DNA from: Fremontodendron californicum
Lineage: Eukaryota > Streptophyta > Magnoliopsida > Malvales > Malvaceae
Direction: 5' to 3'
DNA length: 64,000 bases
Assembly: GCA_030761205.1 (NCBI GenBank)
Contig: JAULJL010000002.1
Span: 23,787,010-23,851,009, forward strand
Positions 43,044-55,114 of this stretch are shown in pieces (position 1 is the first letter of the stretch; every line of letters begins with the position of its first letter). The notes beneath the pieces are model-generated. The model was not told where the DNA came from. It made no database searches and saw only the letters and a list, made by a program, of their open reading frames with translations. Made by a program: the position numbers and the translations under genes.

Positions 43044-43725
43044 TGATGCACTCAAAAGAGCTTATCTTATTTAATCCTTGCACTAAAAGGATCAATTATA
43101 AGTATAGTAGTTAGCAAGGGTTGAGTCCATAGGGATTGGGGCTTAGTTTATGAGTTATTAGTTTATAGCTTAAATTCAAAGAAAATAAAGGAAAATAGGG
43201 GTTTTGAAATAGTTAAAAGTAAAGCAAATTAGAAGAATAAAATGCAAGTAAGTAAGAGGAAATCAAATATGAGAGAAGTATGGTTAAGAGGTCATTGAGA
43301 ATCAATTTCAGATCTATCAACATCAATTAACTATAAAAATTATCAACCTAGATAACAACACCCTGTGTTACCCCAATCCTTCCTTACTTCGTCGTTAAAT
43401 AGCATTAACACCACTATTTAAAGGATAGGCTACGGTTTGAAAGTTTTTAAAACACCAAGTGGCGACTCTAAGGTTTTTTTAAGAGAGGTGGCAGCCACTA
43501 GGTTAGGTTTAGCCTCCTATTGTCTTCTTTGGAGAGTGAGCAACCTTCCTTTATGCTTGAAGCTTCCAAACTTGTCCAAATTCATGCTTTTAACTACATA
43601 GCATCCATTATCTTCCAAATCACCTACAAAACACAAAACCTAGTAAAATGTCAAGGAACTTAATAATTAAAGCACAAAGTATAAGGAAAGTAGATAGAAA
43701 AATATATGAATTTAAGCACTTATCA
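43044..43725 (-). repeat. A2 5' LTR
   Basis: 682 bp on the minus strand, TGATAAGTGC... to ...GAGTGCATCA. Ends resemble those of A1 (TGATAA...ATCA), but the interior is unrelated by eye. Confidence 0.8.
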
Positions 43726-43972
43726 TGGAGATGTACTCGGCCTCATTTGTTGAATTTGCAGTTGTATCCTGTTTGGAACTTTTTCAACTGACTATACCTT
43801 CATTTAAGGTAAATACATAACCTCCCTACGACGTGCTATCATCCCTATCGGATTGGAAGCCAACGTCAGTATAACCCCTAACTTAGAGTCTAGCCCCTCC
43901 ATAGACCAATAAGGTATCCATAGTTCTTCTCAAGTACCTCAGGATATTCTTTAAAGCAGTCTAGTGACTTTC
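43726..43972 (-). pseudogene. C1 RNase H / RT end fragment
   Basis: Translates on the minus strand into the end of Copia RT and the start of RNase H, matching C2 52200-52460 base by base with many differences. It lacks about 340 bp relative to C2 at the LTR D junction (C2 52465-52800 has no counterpart). Confidence 0.75.
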
Positions 43973-44044
43973 AAAATGCAAAAAGGCTTTTCTCATCCTG
44001 CAGGTGGTACCCCGAGACTTAGTCTAAGAAAGTAGGCATAAAAA

Positions 44045-44109
44045 GTCAAACTTGAAAAAGTTAACCCTGAAAAAATCAACCCCAAAAAGTCTACTACTGA
44101 AAAAGTCAA
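44045..44109 (+). promoter_or_regulatory. Decayed W-box cluster in LTR D
   Basis: GTCAA cores survive at 44045 and 44105. The intervening positions carry GTTAA, ATCAA and GTCTA, each one base off the core. Confidence 0.4.
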
Positions 44110-44719
44110 CCCACTTTCAAAATCAAGATTTGAAGTTCAATTGAAAAATGGTGAAAGAATTTGGATAATTCGAAGTTTACATTGAAACATATGGAGTTCG
44201 GAAGTTGGGTTACGGAGATTCAGTAGAAAGGAAACCCTAGTTCGAGAAATTTGGGGAAAAATGCTTAAGCAATCAAATCAGTCAAAATTGGAGGTTCCAA
44301 ATGAAAGATGAGCACTGACTACGGGTAATGGAGAAGCCATTTGGAGGCAAAACCGAAGGGAAAGTAAATTTGGAAGAAAATCGAAAATTAGGGTTTTTGG
44401 TTGATTTTGATGAAATTGGATAAAATTGCAAAAATGGCCTGATTCGGCAAAGCTAAGACCCCTAATTGATAAGGAATGAGTAAACAAGGATAGCCCAAGG
44501 CTAGTTTGAAGTAATTTCGAGAAAAGAGCCGATTGGAGGAAAAACGAGGAGATTCCTAATACTGAAAAATGGAAAAATCAAAATTGAAGGGAATTTGATC
44601 ATAAAAATTGGGTGTTTTCGGACCAGCTCCAATTAAATATATGAAAAAGGCTCAAAAAAAGGAAATCCGAAAATTGGACTTGTTTTGAGCAAAACCGGGC
44701 TTTGGAGATAAAAGGGCAA

Positions 44720-45170
44720 AATTGGAAAATTCGGTAAAAATACCAAATGAGCTCCAAAAATTCTAAAAATTTATAGATCTCATTCTTGAATTTTTTGGAA
44801 GAGTTTGTCGAAAGAAAATATGGATCGGAGATCGTTTCCAAAATGGCGATATCTTGGGCCCACTATGCAAAAATTCAAGCAGATAAATCCTGAAAAAATA
44901 GCAAAGGAGCTCCAAAAATTATGAAAACTTCCAAATCGTACTTTTAAATTTTGGATGAGCTTGATGAAGACAAATATGGATTCGAAGCTCGTTTAAAAAT
45001 GGTGAAAGTTCGGGTGGCATAAAAGGGCAATTTTGGAAGAAAAAATCCAAAAAAATAGTAAATGGGCTCGAAAAGTTTTGAAAACTTTTAGAATGCAATT
45101 TTTTATTATTCTGAAAGTATTAAAAAAAGAAATTTTGAATTTGGAGTCCGTTTGCTATTTATTTTGGTTT
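44720..45170 (+). repeat. Tandem block of about 155 bp in LTR D
   Basis: CAAATGAGCTCCAAAAATT-type and ATGGCGATATC/ATGGTGAAAGTTC-type phrases recur about three times (near 44748, 44905 and 45060). Homologous to the 159-bp block of LTR A. Confidence 0.65.
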
Positions 45171-46261
45171 GGGGGTGAAAAAGGTCATTTTATCGAAGAA
45201 ATCGAAAAAAGCCTTTTCTTGCATTAAAAAAAAATGAAGCATGGGCTGGAAGTTGAAAGGTCAGCCGGCCAAGGCCCAAAAGACGGCAGATATTTTTTAA
45301 TTTTTCACCAATGGGCCAAGGGTAAAGAGGAAGGTAGTTATTTTTGTGATCAAGCCTTTGAATTCGCAACACATGGACCAACGGATAGAGGAGGATGATG
45401 TCATATTTATCACCCTATTTATGACATCATTTTCAAGACATCATAATTCAAGGGCTGATCATTCTAATCTGATGCTAAAAATTTTACATATAAAGCATCT
45501 TGAAGTGATAGCCATTGGATGAAAAATAACCACCTTGCTTCTAGAAAGAAGGCCAACTGGCCAAGGCATAATAGGAGGGTCTCTTCTTCATTTCTTTAAC
45601 TCTTGCTTGGCTGATTTCTCTATATTTTGGAAAAGCAAAAGGAAAAGTTTAGAAAGGCAAAGAAAGTAAGAAGAAGAAAAACTTGCAATATAGCTTTTAG
45701 AGGTAGCTAAAAGCACCATACTCTTGCACTTTCTTTGCATTTCCATTATTGATTTGCTATTTTCATTGATATTTTGGTGAGTTTTCTTTTGATTTTGATT
45801 TTGAAATAAGTGTTTTTAAGCTTCTACTTCAAGTTCTTCTTTATACTTTCTTTAAGAAAGCATTGAATTTTTTTTTTCTTCCTTGTTTTAGAAGTGGTCG
45901 AATGGCCCTTTTTTGTATGGTTGAGGTTTGCATTTTGTTTCATGTTGATTGCTGATGACTATCATGTTTTTTTTTTTTTATGTTTTATATCTTCTTCAAA
46001 TAACAAAAAATTATGAAGCTTGTTTTGATTTTGTTGTTTACTTACTTCCATTGTTGAGCTTACTATCTTGTTTTCATGTTTATTTTCCTTGTCTTGCATT
46101 TTTAATTTTATGTTTTCAAAATGTTTGAGTTTGCTCATGATTTGCATTTTACTATGTTATGTGTTTGTTAAAATGTCTAGTCTTATACATGCCTTTACTT
46201 CATATTTGCATGTTTTAGCATGTTTCTCTTTAGTCTTGCATTTTAATATGTAATGTGTTTG

Positions 46262-46700
46262 TGAAAATGCCATGACCATTTTATGCTTAGGACCATTCGG
46301 CTTCTTAATTTTGTATGCTTTGTATGTGCATTTTCATCATGCTAGTCGATAGGTTTGCATTTCCTTGCCATGATTTTATGTGTTTTGTTATAGTGTACCA
46401 TGTGTTTGTGAAAATGCCATGACCATTTTAAGCTTGGGACCATTTGGCTTCTTCATTTTGTATGCTTTGTATGTGCATTTCATCATGCTAGTTGATAGGT
46501 TTTCATTTCTTTGCCATGATTTTATGTGTTTTAATTTAGTGTACCATGTGTTTGTGAAAATGACATGACCATTTTGAGCTTGGGACCATTCGACTTCTTC
46601 ATTTTGTATGCTTTGTATGTGCATTTTAATCATGCTAGTTGATAGGTTTGCATTTCCATGATATGTTTTTGTGTATTTTGGTTTAGAATGCTATGTGCTT
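46262..46700 (+). repeat. Tandem repeat of about 147 bp in LTR D (three units)
   Basis: TGTTTGTGAAAATGCCATGACCATTTT recurs, in part, near 46256, 46402 and 46549, each followed by a CATTCGGCTTCTTC-like phrase and GTTGATAGGTTTGCATTTC. The units are about 95% similar by eye. Confidence 0.8.
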
Positions 46701-48727
46701 GTGTTATTGCCATGCATTCTTTAGGTCTAGGTTTTGCTTGTATTACCATGCATTTCATGCATTTTAGACCTAGGTTGCATTAAATGCCATGCAAGTTCAT
46801 TTTAGGTCTAGGTCATATTCCATGCATTTTTCATGTTATTTAGGTTTTAAATCATGCATTTCATGCATTCAATTTGCTGTATTTTCATGTCATGCCACAT
46901 GATTTATGACTTAGGCCAATCAATGGCTCAAAGTCATGCTCACTTGAGCATACTTGTGGAAAATTAAAGAGTTGTCAAATTGATTATTCTACCTTTGTGA
47001 TTTTTTTTTTTTAATTAGCCAATTTTTGTCTAACTTTTTAAAAGTGTTAGCTACTGTTTGTGGGTTTTTAGGAAAGTCTCCAACATTTTTACTTTGATCT
47101 TTAAATGATTTTATCAAAGACAAAAAAATTTGTTTTGGCAAAACAGTTTTTTCACCCAGTACTCGGACTTTCCTGATTTTTTTGGGAAATCATCTTTAAT
47201 CAGAAAATTAAGCCATTTTTTTATCGTGTAGTTTTACATGTTCTGAGTCTCCAGTAATTTTTTTTAGATTTTTTTATTTTTTAAAAATAGGTAAAATAAT
47301 TGTGTTTTAAAACTGGACAGTAGAGGCAGGTTTGAATTCAAAAGAAAAACAATTGTTGAATTTGGCTAAGGCATTTATAGGGGGTTGGTTAGAAACTTTA
47401 GCTACTGTCTTAGGGTAGTTTCTAAGCATTTTTAAACTTTAAAAATGATTTTATAAATCTCGGGTTAAGGGTGGTCAAGTCTTGGATTTCAAACTTAGGA
47501 AATTAGAGCTATTTTAAAAGGGTAGTTCGGTTAGGGTTTTATTTTTAATCCAAGATTTTCAAAATTGTTTTCAAACAATCACAAAGTATTTTGATTTTAG
47601 AAAATTTAATTTGATATATTTTCCTAAGGTAGACGGATATCTTTTTTTAGATATACGGATTTCCTTAATTAAAGGAAAAAATACATTTTCATGCATTGCA
47701 TTTCCATGTTCATGCATACTATATAATATGTGATTTTTGCTATGATAATTTCTATGATATTGTTATTATTTTAATTTATTTTATGGTGTTATGTTGTTTG
47801 TTATATGGTTTTGAATATTACATGCTATCCTATGCTTTTTATTTAGTTATTTATTTTTGTCACATTATTTAGAATATACTATGTTCATGCATTATTATTA
47901 TTTTTTTTATTTTCATGCATATTACATGATAGCATTATTTTATGTTTCATGTCATTTCATGTCACTTAGATTACATTCCATGTCATTTAGATTATATTAT
48001 TTAGAATATGCCATGTCATTTAAAATATGCTATGATATTTAAATTTGCCATGTTATTTAAATTATTTCATTTCACTTAGAATATACCATGATACTTAGGA
48101 TTTTTCATTTCATCTAGAATGTACTATGCCATTTAAATTATATCATATCATTTAGGTTGCATTATGTTATCTAGACTTTGCTATGTCATTTTATTTATGT
48201 CATACATGTTCATATTCATTTTTTAAATGTTTTGAAAAAGATAATGATTTTCAATAAACAAAGATATTCCCGAGTTAAAATAATTCATGAGTTCTCTACC
48301 GGGTTTGCTGGGGAGGATAGCATCACTTATTATTAATAACGGAATATTTTCTGTAAAATGAGAATGAGTCGGAAAATTTTCCAAAAAAATAAAATTTCTA
48401 TACTTTGCCACGTTTGTCGGGAAATTTAGAAAAATTTTGAATTAATAAATTCTGGATCATTTTCAATTAAATATGGAATTATTTTTCTTTAAATTGGGAA
48501 TTAACTTCAAATACTAAATTTAAAATCGACTTTTTATCGAGACTTGAGATAACACACGATTAATAAGGTACCATTTTATATGGGCGTTGTGGGGGTGCTA
48601 ATCCTTCTCCACATATAACCGTGTCCCGAACCCGTTTCTTTGATTTCTTTGGTTTAAAACGCAGACTTGAAATTGGTTTTAAAAATGTTTTAATTAATTT
48701 TAAAATGTTTTACAAAACCGGTTTTAA

Positions 48728-48747
48728 TAGGTGGCCTATCACACCTA
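48728..48747 (+). promoter_or_regulatory. Conserved LTR stem-loop (copy D)
   Basis: TAGGTG and CACCTA pair around GCCTATCA. Confidence 0.5.
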
Positions 48748-48910
48748 GCTAAGAAAGATTGGTGGCGACTCCATGTCTTTTTTCAAGGTCATTTTCAAAA
48801 CCTTCATTTTTCAAGAGGAATTAAGTTGACTTTTCATCGATTTTTTTAATGTCACGCTTAATGAGTAACAAAGTCTTGCGATGAGCCTTGTTATTTCTTA
48901 GGTTGCGACA

Positions 48911-50172
48911 GCCAGACTTTTGTTGTCTATAGTATAGGTATATCATTTCCTATGAGCAATATGTCATCGACATACAACACTAGGAATGCAACAGCCTGCT
49001 CGTTTACCTTATTGTAAACACATGAATCATCATGGTTCTTAATGAAGCCAAATTCCTTAATTGCTTCATCAAACCTGATGTTCCAGCTCTGTTATGCTTG
49101 TTTCAGTCCATAAATGGACTTGCCCAATCTGCATACCTGATTGGGAGCAGCAGTGGATACAAATTGTTCAAGTTATGTCATGTACACATCCTCTTGCAAA
49201 TTCTCGTTAAGGAATGCAGTATTTACATCTAGATGCTATATCTCATAATCATGATATGCAGCTATGGCAAGTAAAATCCTAATGGATTTGACTATGGCGA
49301 CTGGAGAAAAAGTTTCCTCGTAGTCAATGCCTTCAACTTGACTATAACCTTTTGCTATCAATTTGGCTTTGTACGTTTGTACATTGCCATCTATCCCGGT
49401 CTTTTTCTAAAGACCCACTTATACCCTATGGGTCTCACCCCTTCAAGTGTGTCAACTAAAGTCCACACTTGGTTGACTTCCATGGCATCCATTTTAGATT
49501 TCATTGCCTTAAGCCATCTCATGGAATCAGTGTCTGACATTGCTTCCACATATGTAATAGGTTCATTATCAATAGGCAAAGTATTTCCTTCCATTAGAAA
49601 TCCGTATCTAATTTGAATTTGCCTACTCCTACTAGATTGACGGAGCATAGGTGTTTCTTGAGTTGTGGTTTGAGCATCTGATGCTTCAACCGCAGTCTAA
49701 GGTTCCATTAGAATATTGGTTTGTGGTTCTTGAACTTCTTCAAGATCAACTTTACTCCCATTGAATCCTTGTAGTATAAACTTATTTTCTAGAAAGACAG
49801 TGTGTTTTGAAACAAACACCTTTTGCTCAGTGGGATTGTAAAAATAGTATCTATTCATTTCTTTAGGATACCCCCACAAACTTGAATTTATCTTATCGAG
49901 CTCCTATCTTGTCAGATGATGCGCACTTCACATAAGCAATGCATTCCCATATCCTTTAATTTGACAAATATGGGTTCTTGCCATGCCATATCTCATATGG
50001 TGTCTTATCAACTGATTTTGCTTGGAATCTTATTAAGAAGATAAGTAGAAGTTTCTAAGGAATATCTCCAAAAGGATATCAGAAGGTCATCCTTAAAGAT
50101 CATGGATCGAACCATGTCCAACAAGGTCTGGTTTCTCTTCTCAGAACTCCGTTATGCTGTGGAGTTCAAGTG
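48911..50172 (-). pseudogene. C1 reverse transcriptase N-terminal part and integrase-RT linker
   Basis: Minus-strand pieces match C2: RT around the catalytic region (48911-49390, fragmentary), the linker with WLKAMKSKMDAMEVNQVWTLVD and VRPIGYKWVFRKR (49391-49648), and YYFYNPTEQKVFVSKHTVFLE (49697-49879). The integrase C-terminal region follows to 50172. Stops and shifts are frequent. It ends at the C2 target duplication. Confidence 0.78.
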
Positions 50173-50177
50173 GAGTC
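50173..50177. repeat. Left target-site duplication of C2 (GAGTC)
   Basis: GAGTC is repeated exactly at 58654-58658. It lies in C1 integrase, and C1 sequence continues on the far side. Confidence 0.92.
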
Positions 50178-51861
50178 TGTTGGGATTCGGCTCATGCTCA
50201 AACAAAGATAATGTATAATTTAATCAACAAGTTAAATTAAACATACAACGCAGCAGAATAAAATAAAACATAAAGAATACCGAATCCCTCCAAGGATCTG
50301 CCTATGAATTCAAAACGATCATCCTGTCAGGAACATAATACAATCAAAATTTCATACCTCTTTATTGGAGATTGTAAAAACCTCAAGACAGATTCTTGAT
50401 GTTCTTGTTCTTGTACACAAAGCCCGCTTGTCGCAAACTAAAGCCGTCCAATTGTCCGGCCTCTAACAATAATCCACAGAGATGACTCGAAAACCTTTAC
50501 AAGGTTGGGATTATGTTTTGCCAAGACGATGCTAGTAGTCTAGGTTGTGAGAAACCTTCCTCCTCTTACACTAGTTAGCCGAAAAGAAGCAGGTAAGAAG
50601 AAAACTGATTCCTCCTCTTCTTTTCTCTATGCATCGATTCTCACAAGGAGGTAAGAGAATACGACTACCAGGGTTTCCTTAGGGGTAGGCGGCAACAACA
50701 TAAGGCATATATGTAATCAGGTTTTGTGTATACCAACTATTGGACTAACTGCACTAAAGCCCTTATACATATTATTAAATATTCACAATAAGCCCACAAC
50801 ACCTAATGAATATTTAATCTCGCCCAATCTCATTTTAATTTCATTAATCACCTTTTGTGTGTGACCCGTTAGGCCCTTAACATGTTGGAAATAAATATAA
50901 TAAATTCAATTAAGTATTTCCTATTTATATTTATACATCATGAGCGGCATCTAGCAATGCATCATGAGCCCCCAAATGCCAAGAGAGTCATCAAGCTTCA
51001 ACAAGCCTTTCGTGTACAATATGTCTGTGTAATTCGACCCCTTCATCAAATATCCCGAGATAAGAAAGAGCATGGTTTTGTGTCTACTCTTAATCCCATT
51101 CCATTTAGATCTGCAGCTTTAATATTAACTCATTAAGTATTGCCTTGGCCAAGGACTTCCATAAGTTAATATAAGCCAGAAACATGTGAGATATGTCCCC
51201 ACATATCACTTGGGGTGATGAATCCTCTCTGGACCACTCATTCATCTTCATATGCTTCAAGTCATACCCAATAATACCCTACCATAAGCATCCTCCTGGT
51301 TGGGACTCGTTCATGATGAAATCTAAGTATGACAGTTCACATACAAGATGACTTGGTGTCACAAGTTAAAGGATTACTTACACTATTGACACATGAGATT
51401 ATTTTCCTTAGACACTTGAGTGAAATACCAAATGGAACTCTCACAGCGGGTCATGTTCAGTGAACTTGTTCAACTAACAAGCACCCATATGTTATCCCCA
51501 AGTATCTCTATACTTTCAACCTATGAGACCGGTTGCATGCATCAAGTGCATGAGGCTTAACATATGTCAGTCTTTGAGCATTGTTAATGCCCTGTCTTGA
51601 CAATACAATGACCAGGAACAGTTTTAGAAACACAGCATTGATGTATAAGGATCCTCATAATTGTAACTCCTTACAATTCCTTTGCAATGCCATTGTGTTT
51701 CATGGGCTTTATCTTCACAAGTTATTTATAACAATTATAACAATACTTATGGATAAAGAAATACCTCAATTATAATTAATAAACTATAATGTGCAATACA
51801 TGAATAAATAAATAGTGTTTTACAAGCCCAACTAGATTGGCTTGTAGGGCTTACACCAACA
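50178..51861 (-). repeat. C2 3' LTR
   Basis: 1684 bp. Compared with the 5' LTR it shows frequent substitutions and small indels, a few per hundred bases by eye. Short open frames in it have no support. Confidence 0.92.
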
Positions 51862-53300
51862 ATCTCCCAGTAGCACTAAAGCTAATCGCCCATGTACATA
51901 AGCCCATGTCCTTCCATGTGACAATTGTGTTTCTGCTGGGACAGAACCGTAGTGAAAGGATCAGCTATATTATCCTCTATGGGTACCCTTTCCATACTTA
52001 TATCACCTCTTTGAATTATATCTCTAATCAAGTTATATTGCCGCAATACATGTTTGGATTTGTGATGAGACCATGGTTCCTTAGCTTGCGGTATGGCTCC
52101 ATTGTTATCACAGTAAAGTGGTATTGGATCAACAATGCTTAGAACCACACCAAGTTCAGTTATGAACTTCTTAATCCAAACAGCCTCTTTCGCTACCTTA
52201 AACGCGGAGATGTATTCAGCTTCTGTTGTTGAGTCTGCAGTTGTAATCTATTTGGAACTTTTCCAACTAACTACAACTCTATTTAAGGTAAATACGTAAC
52301 CGCCCTACGATTTACTGTCATCCTTATTAGTTTGGAATCCAGTAGCTGTATAACCCCTAACTTGGAGTTCAACCCCTCCATAGACCGAGAAAATATCCTT
52401 AGTTCTTCTCAAGTACTTGAGGATATTCTTCACAGTAGTCCAGTGAATTTCACCAGGATTGCTTTGGTATCGGCTTGTTACACTCGAAGCGTATGATACA
52501 TCTGGTCTTGTGCACAACATGGCATACATGATAGATCCAATTGCCAAAGCATATGGAATCCTATCCATCCTTGTCCTTTCTTCATAAGTTTTAGGACACA
52601 TCTCTTTCGTGAGTTGTACACCATGTACCGTAGGCAAGTTACCTCTTTTGGAGATTTCCATGCTAAACCTCTTTAGCACCTTGTTTATGTAAACGGATTG
52701 GGACAATCCAAGCAGCCTTTTCGATCTATCTCTATAGATCTTAATTCCCAGAATATATGGTACTTCTCCTAAATCCTTCATGGAGAATTGTTCGGAGAGC
52801 CAGACCTTGGTCGTCTGAAGCATAGGTACATCGTTTCCTACGAGCATTATGTTGTCAACATATAACACTAGGAACCCAACTACATGTCCGTTTACCTTCT
52901 TGAAAACACATGGTTCATCAAGATTCTTAATGAAACCAAATTCTTTGATTGTTTCATCAAACCTAATGTTCCAACTCCGAGATGCTTGCCTTAGTCCATA
53001 AATGGACTTTTGCAGCTTGCATACCTTATTAGAAGTGGCCTTGGATGAAAAACCTTTAGGTTGTGTCATATACACTTCCTCTTGCAAATTCCCATTAAGG
53101 AATGTAGTTTTTACATCCATCTGCCATATCTCATAATCATGGTATATAGCAATAGAAAGCATAATCCTAATGGACTTAACCATGGCAAGTGGTGAAAAGG
53201 TTTCTTCAAAATCAATGCCTTTAACTTGATTATAACCTTTTGCTACCAATCTGACCTTATACGTTTATATGTTGCCATCCATGTCTATCTTTATCTTGTA
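51862..53300 (-). pseudogene. C2 reverse transcriptase and RNase H (Copia)
   Basis: A 314-codon open frame (52305-53249) covers most of Copia RT: GIDFEETFSPLAMVKSIR, MDVKTTFLNGNLQEEVYM, QKSIYGLRQASRSW, and the active site as LYVDNIMLVG. The second catalytic Asp of YVDD is Asn here, which should abolish polymerase activity. RNase H follows to 51862 in broken frames (PLYCDNNGAI, SKHVLRQYNLIRD). A purine-rich tract (CTACTGGGAGAT on the minus strand) precedes the 3' LTR. Confidence 0.85.
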
Positions 53301-53303
53301 GAC

Positions 53304-53900
53304 CTATTTACACCCTATAGGTTTTATCCGTTGAGGTGGATCAACTAAAGACCAAACTTGGTTAACTTCCATGGCATCCATTTCAGATTTCATGGCTTTA
53401 AGCCATTTCTTGGAATTGATGTCGGACATCGCTTCTTTATAGGTAGTAGGTTCATTATCAATGGGCAAACCATCTTTTTCCAAAAGAAACCCATATCTTA
53501 TTGGTTTTTGCCTCTCCCTACTAGACCTTCGAAGTACTTGTGTTTCTTGAGCATCAGTTCGAGCATCTAATGCCTCGATCGATGGCTCAGAATCTGAGGG
53601 AATGTTAGGTTGTGGTTCTTGAACTTTTTCAATTTCTACTTTATTCCCACTGAATCCTTCTAGTAGAAACTTTTTCTCTAGAAAAGCAGCGTGTTTTGAC
53701 ATAAACACCTTTTGATCAGTAGGACTGTAAAAGTAATATCCAACAGTTTCTTTAGTATACCCCACAAACTTAAATTTTTCTGATCTAGCTCCAGCTTATC
53801 AGAAGGTACTTGCTTCACATAAGCAGTACATCCCTAAATCTGTAGATAAGATAAGTACGACTTCTTACCATACCGTATCTCATATGGTACCTTATCTACC
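53304..53900 (-). pseudogene. C2 integrase C-terminus to RT linker
   Basis: The open frame 53304-53765 starts MGYTKETVGYYFYSPTDQKVF, the conserved post-integrase motif, then a variable acidic linker and WLKAMKSEMDAMEVNQVWSLVD leading to RT. The region to 53900 is homologous but with stops. Confidence 0.78.
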
Positions 53901-54540
53901 GATTTGCTTGGAACCCTATCTAGAAGGTAAGTTGTAGCTTCTAAGGCATATCCCCAAAAGGATATCGAAAGGTCAACCTTAGATATCATGGATCAAACCA
54001 TGTCCAACAAGGTTCGATTTCTCCTTTCGGACACTCTGTTATGCTAAGGAGTTCCAGGTGGAGTCCATTGCGAGAAAATTCCATTTTTCATCAAATGATC
54101 CAAGAAATCATGGGTTAAATATTCTTCTCCTCGATCCGATCTAAGAGTCAGAATATTTTTCCTAGTTTGTTTCTCTACTTTAGCTCTGAACTCTTTGAAC
54201 TTTTCAAAAGCTTCAGACTTGTATCTCATCAGATACTATTAACCATATCTTGAATGATCATCAATAAAGGTTATAAAGTATGAGTAATTACCTCTAGCAG
54301 CTGTGTTTAGTGGCCCACATACATCTGAATGTATTAAGCCCAATAAAACACTAGCTCTTTCACCCTTTCCTGTAAATGGAGTCTTGGTCATCTTACCAAG
54401 GAGACGACATTCACAAGTCCCATATGATTAAGGGTTACAAATAACCATGTTTATGCAATTTGGAAATCCTTGTCTCATTGATATGACCAAGTCTACAGTG
54501 CAAGATGTAAGTCTCACTTGGATCATCCTTTCTTGCTTTC
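53901..54540 (-). pseudogene. C2 integrase core
   Basis: Minus-strand segments give GLIHSDVCGPL with the first catalytic Asp, TFIDDHSRYG, then LRSDRGEEYL with the second Asp (54044-54229), then SERRNRTLLDMV with the Glu. A TAG near 54043 falls just after WTPPGTP. The zinc-binding part is present at 54430-54500 in broken frame. Confidence 0.78.
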
Positions 54541-55114
54541 TTGATATTTATATTGAATACAAGCATCTTCGGATCCAAAACATATAATCCATTATGTAAC
54601 TTGCCGATCCATAGTGAATATCTTTAAGAATGATGGAGCAACTATTTCCCTTCATTCTTATCTCGAAACCATCATTAACAGTGAGGTATGAAATCGAAAT
54701 GATGTTTCTAGACAACACTGGAATAAAGTAACAGTCTTTCAGCTCCAATTTCATGCCAGACGGCAAAGATAAAGTACAAGTTCCAACAACCAATGCTGCA
54801 ACTTTTGCACTATTGCCTACTCTTAGAACTACTTCATTTTTGCTTAACTTTCTACTTCCTTTCAACATCCTTATGCTATTACATAGATGTGAACCGCATC
54901 ATGAATCAATTATCCAGCAATTAGATTTAACAGTAGAAAGATTTCGTTCAATCACAAACACAATCAACCCAGAAACTTCTATAAATTCTTCTTGACTTGT
55001 CAAGTGAGCAACCTTCCTTTCATTGAGAACGCTTCTCAATCTTTTGTACCAATCCAAACATTTTGGACTAATGGCATTCATACTGTCGCGCAATTCAGTT
55101 AAAGTGTTAACCAT
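54541..55114 (-). pseudogene. C2 protease and pre-integrase
   Basis: 54899-55114 encodes a short Gag-end or pre-protease segment and reaches the protease active site CWIIDS. The next codon, normally Gly, is TGA. After it comes CGSHLCN in frame. 54548-54868 then encodes VLRVGNSAKVAALVVGT and YFIPVLSRNIISISYL, the usual post-protease region. C1 has a broken version at 59200-59712. Confidence 0.8.

Larger units (their letters stand above)
41726..43725 (-). mobile_element. A2: Athila-like Ty3 element, 5' part
   Basis: On the minus strand: a 682-bp LTR (43044-43725), tRNA-Asp-type PBS (43020-43037), and gag that stops at 41726 where T2 is inserted. The rest should lie left of the window. The PBS supports the Athila group, although the LTR is shorter than the A1 LTR. 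The LTR start at 43725 directly abuts C1 RNase H sequence, so A2 is inserted in C1. Confidence 0.78.
43973..48910 (+). mobile_element. Tat LTR D: 5'-truncated LTR inside C1
   Basis: Aligns with LTRs A-C from the CATCCTGCAGGTGGTAC phrase (43998) to the perfect end GGTTGCGACA at 48910. The first 70 or so bases, including TGTAGACA, are missing. The neighbouring C1 sequence is missing too, so one deletion removed both. About 4.9 kb remain. It has the decayed W-box cluster, tandem blocks and stem-loop. No genes seen. Confidence 0.8.
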
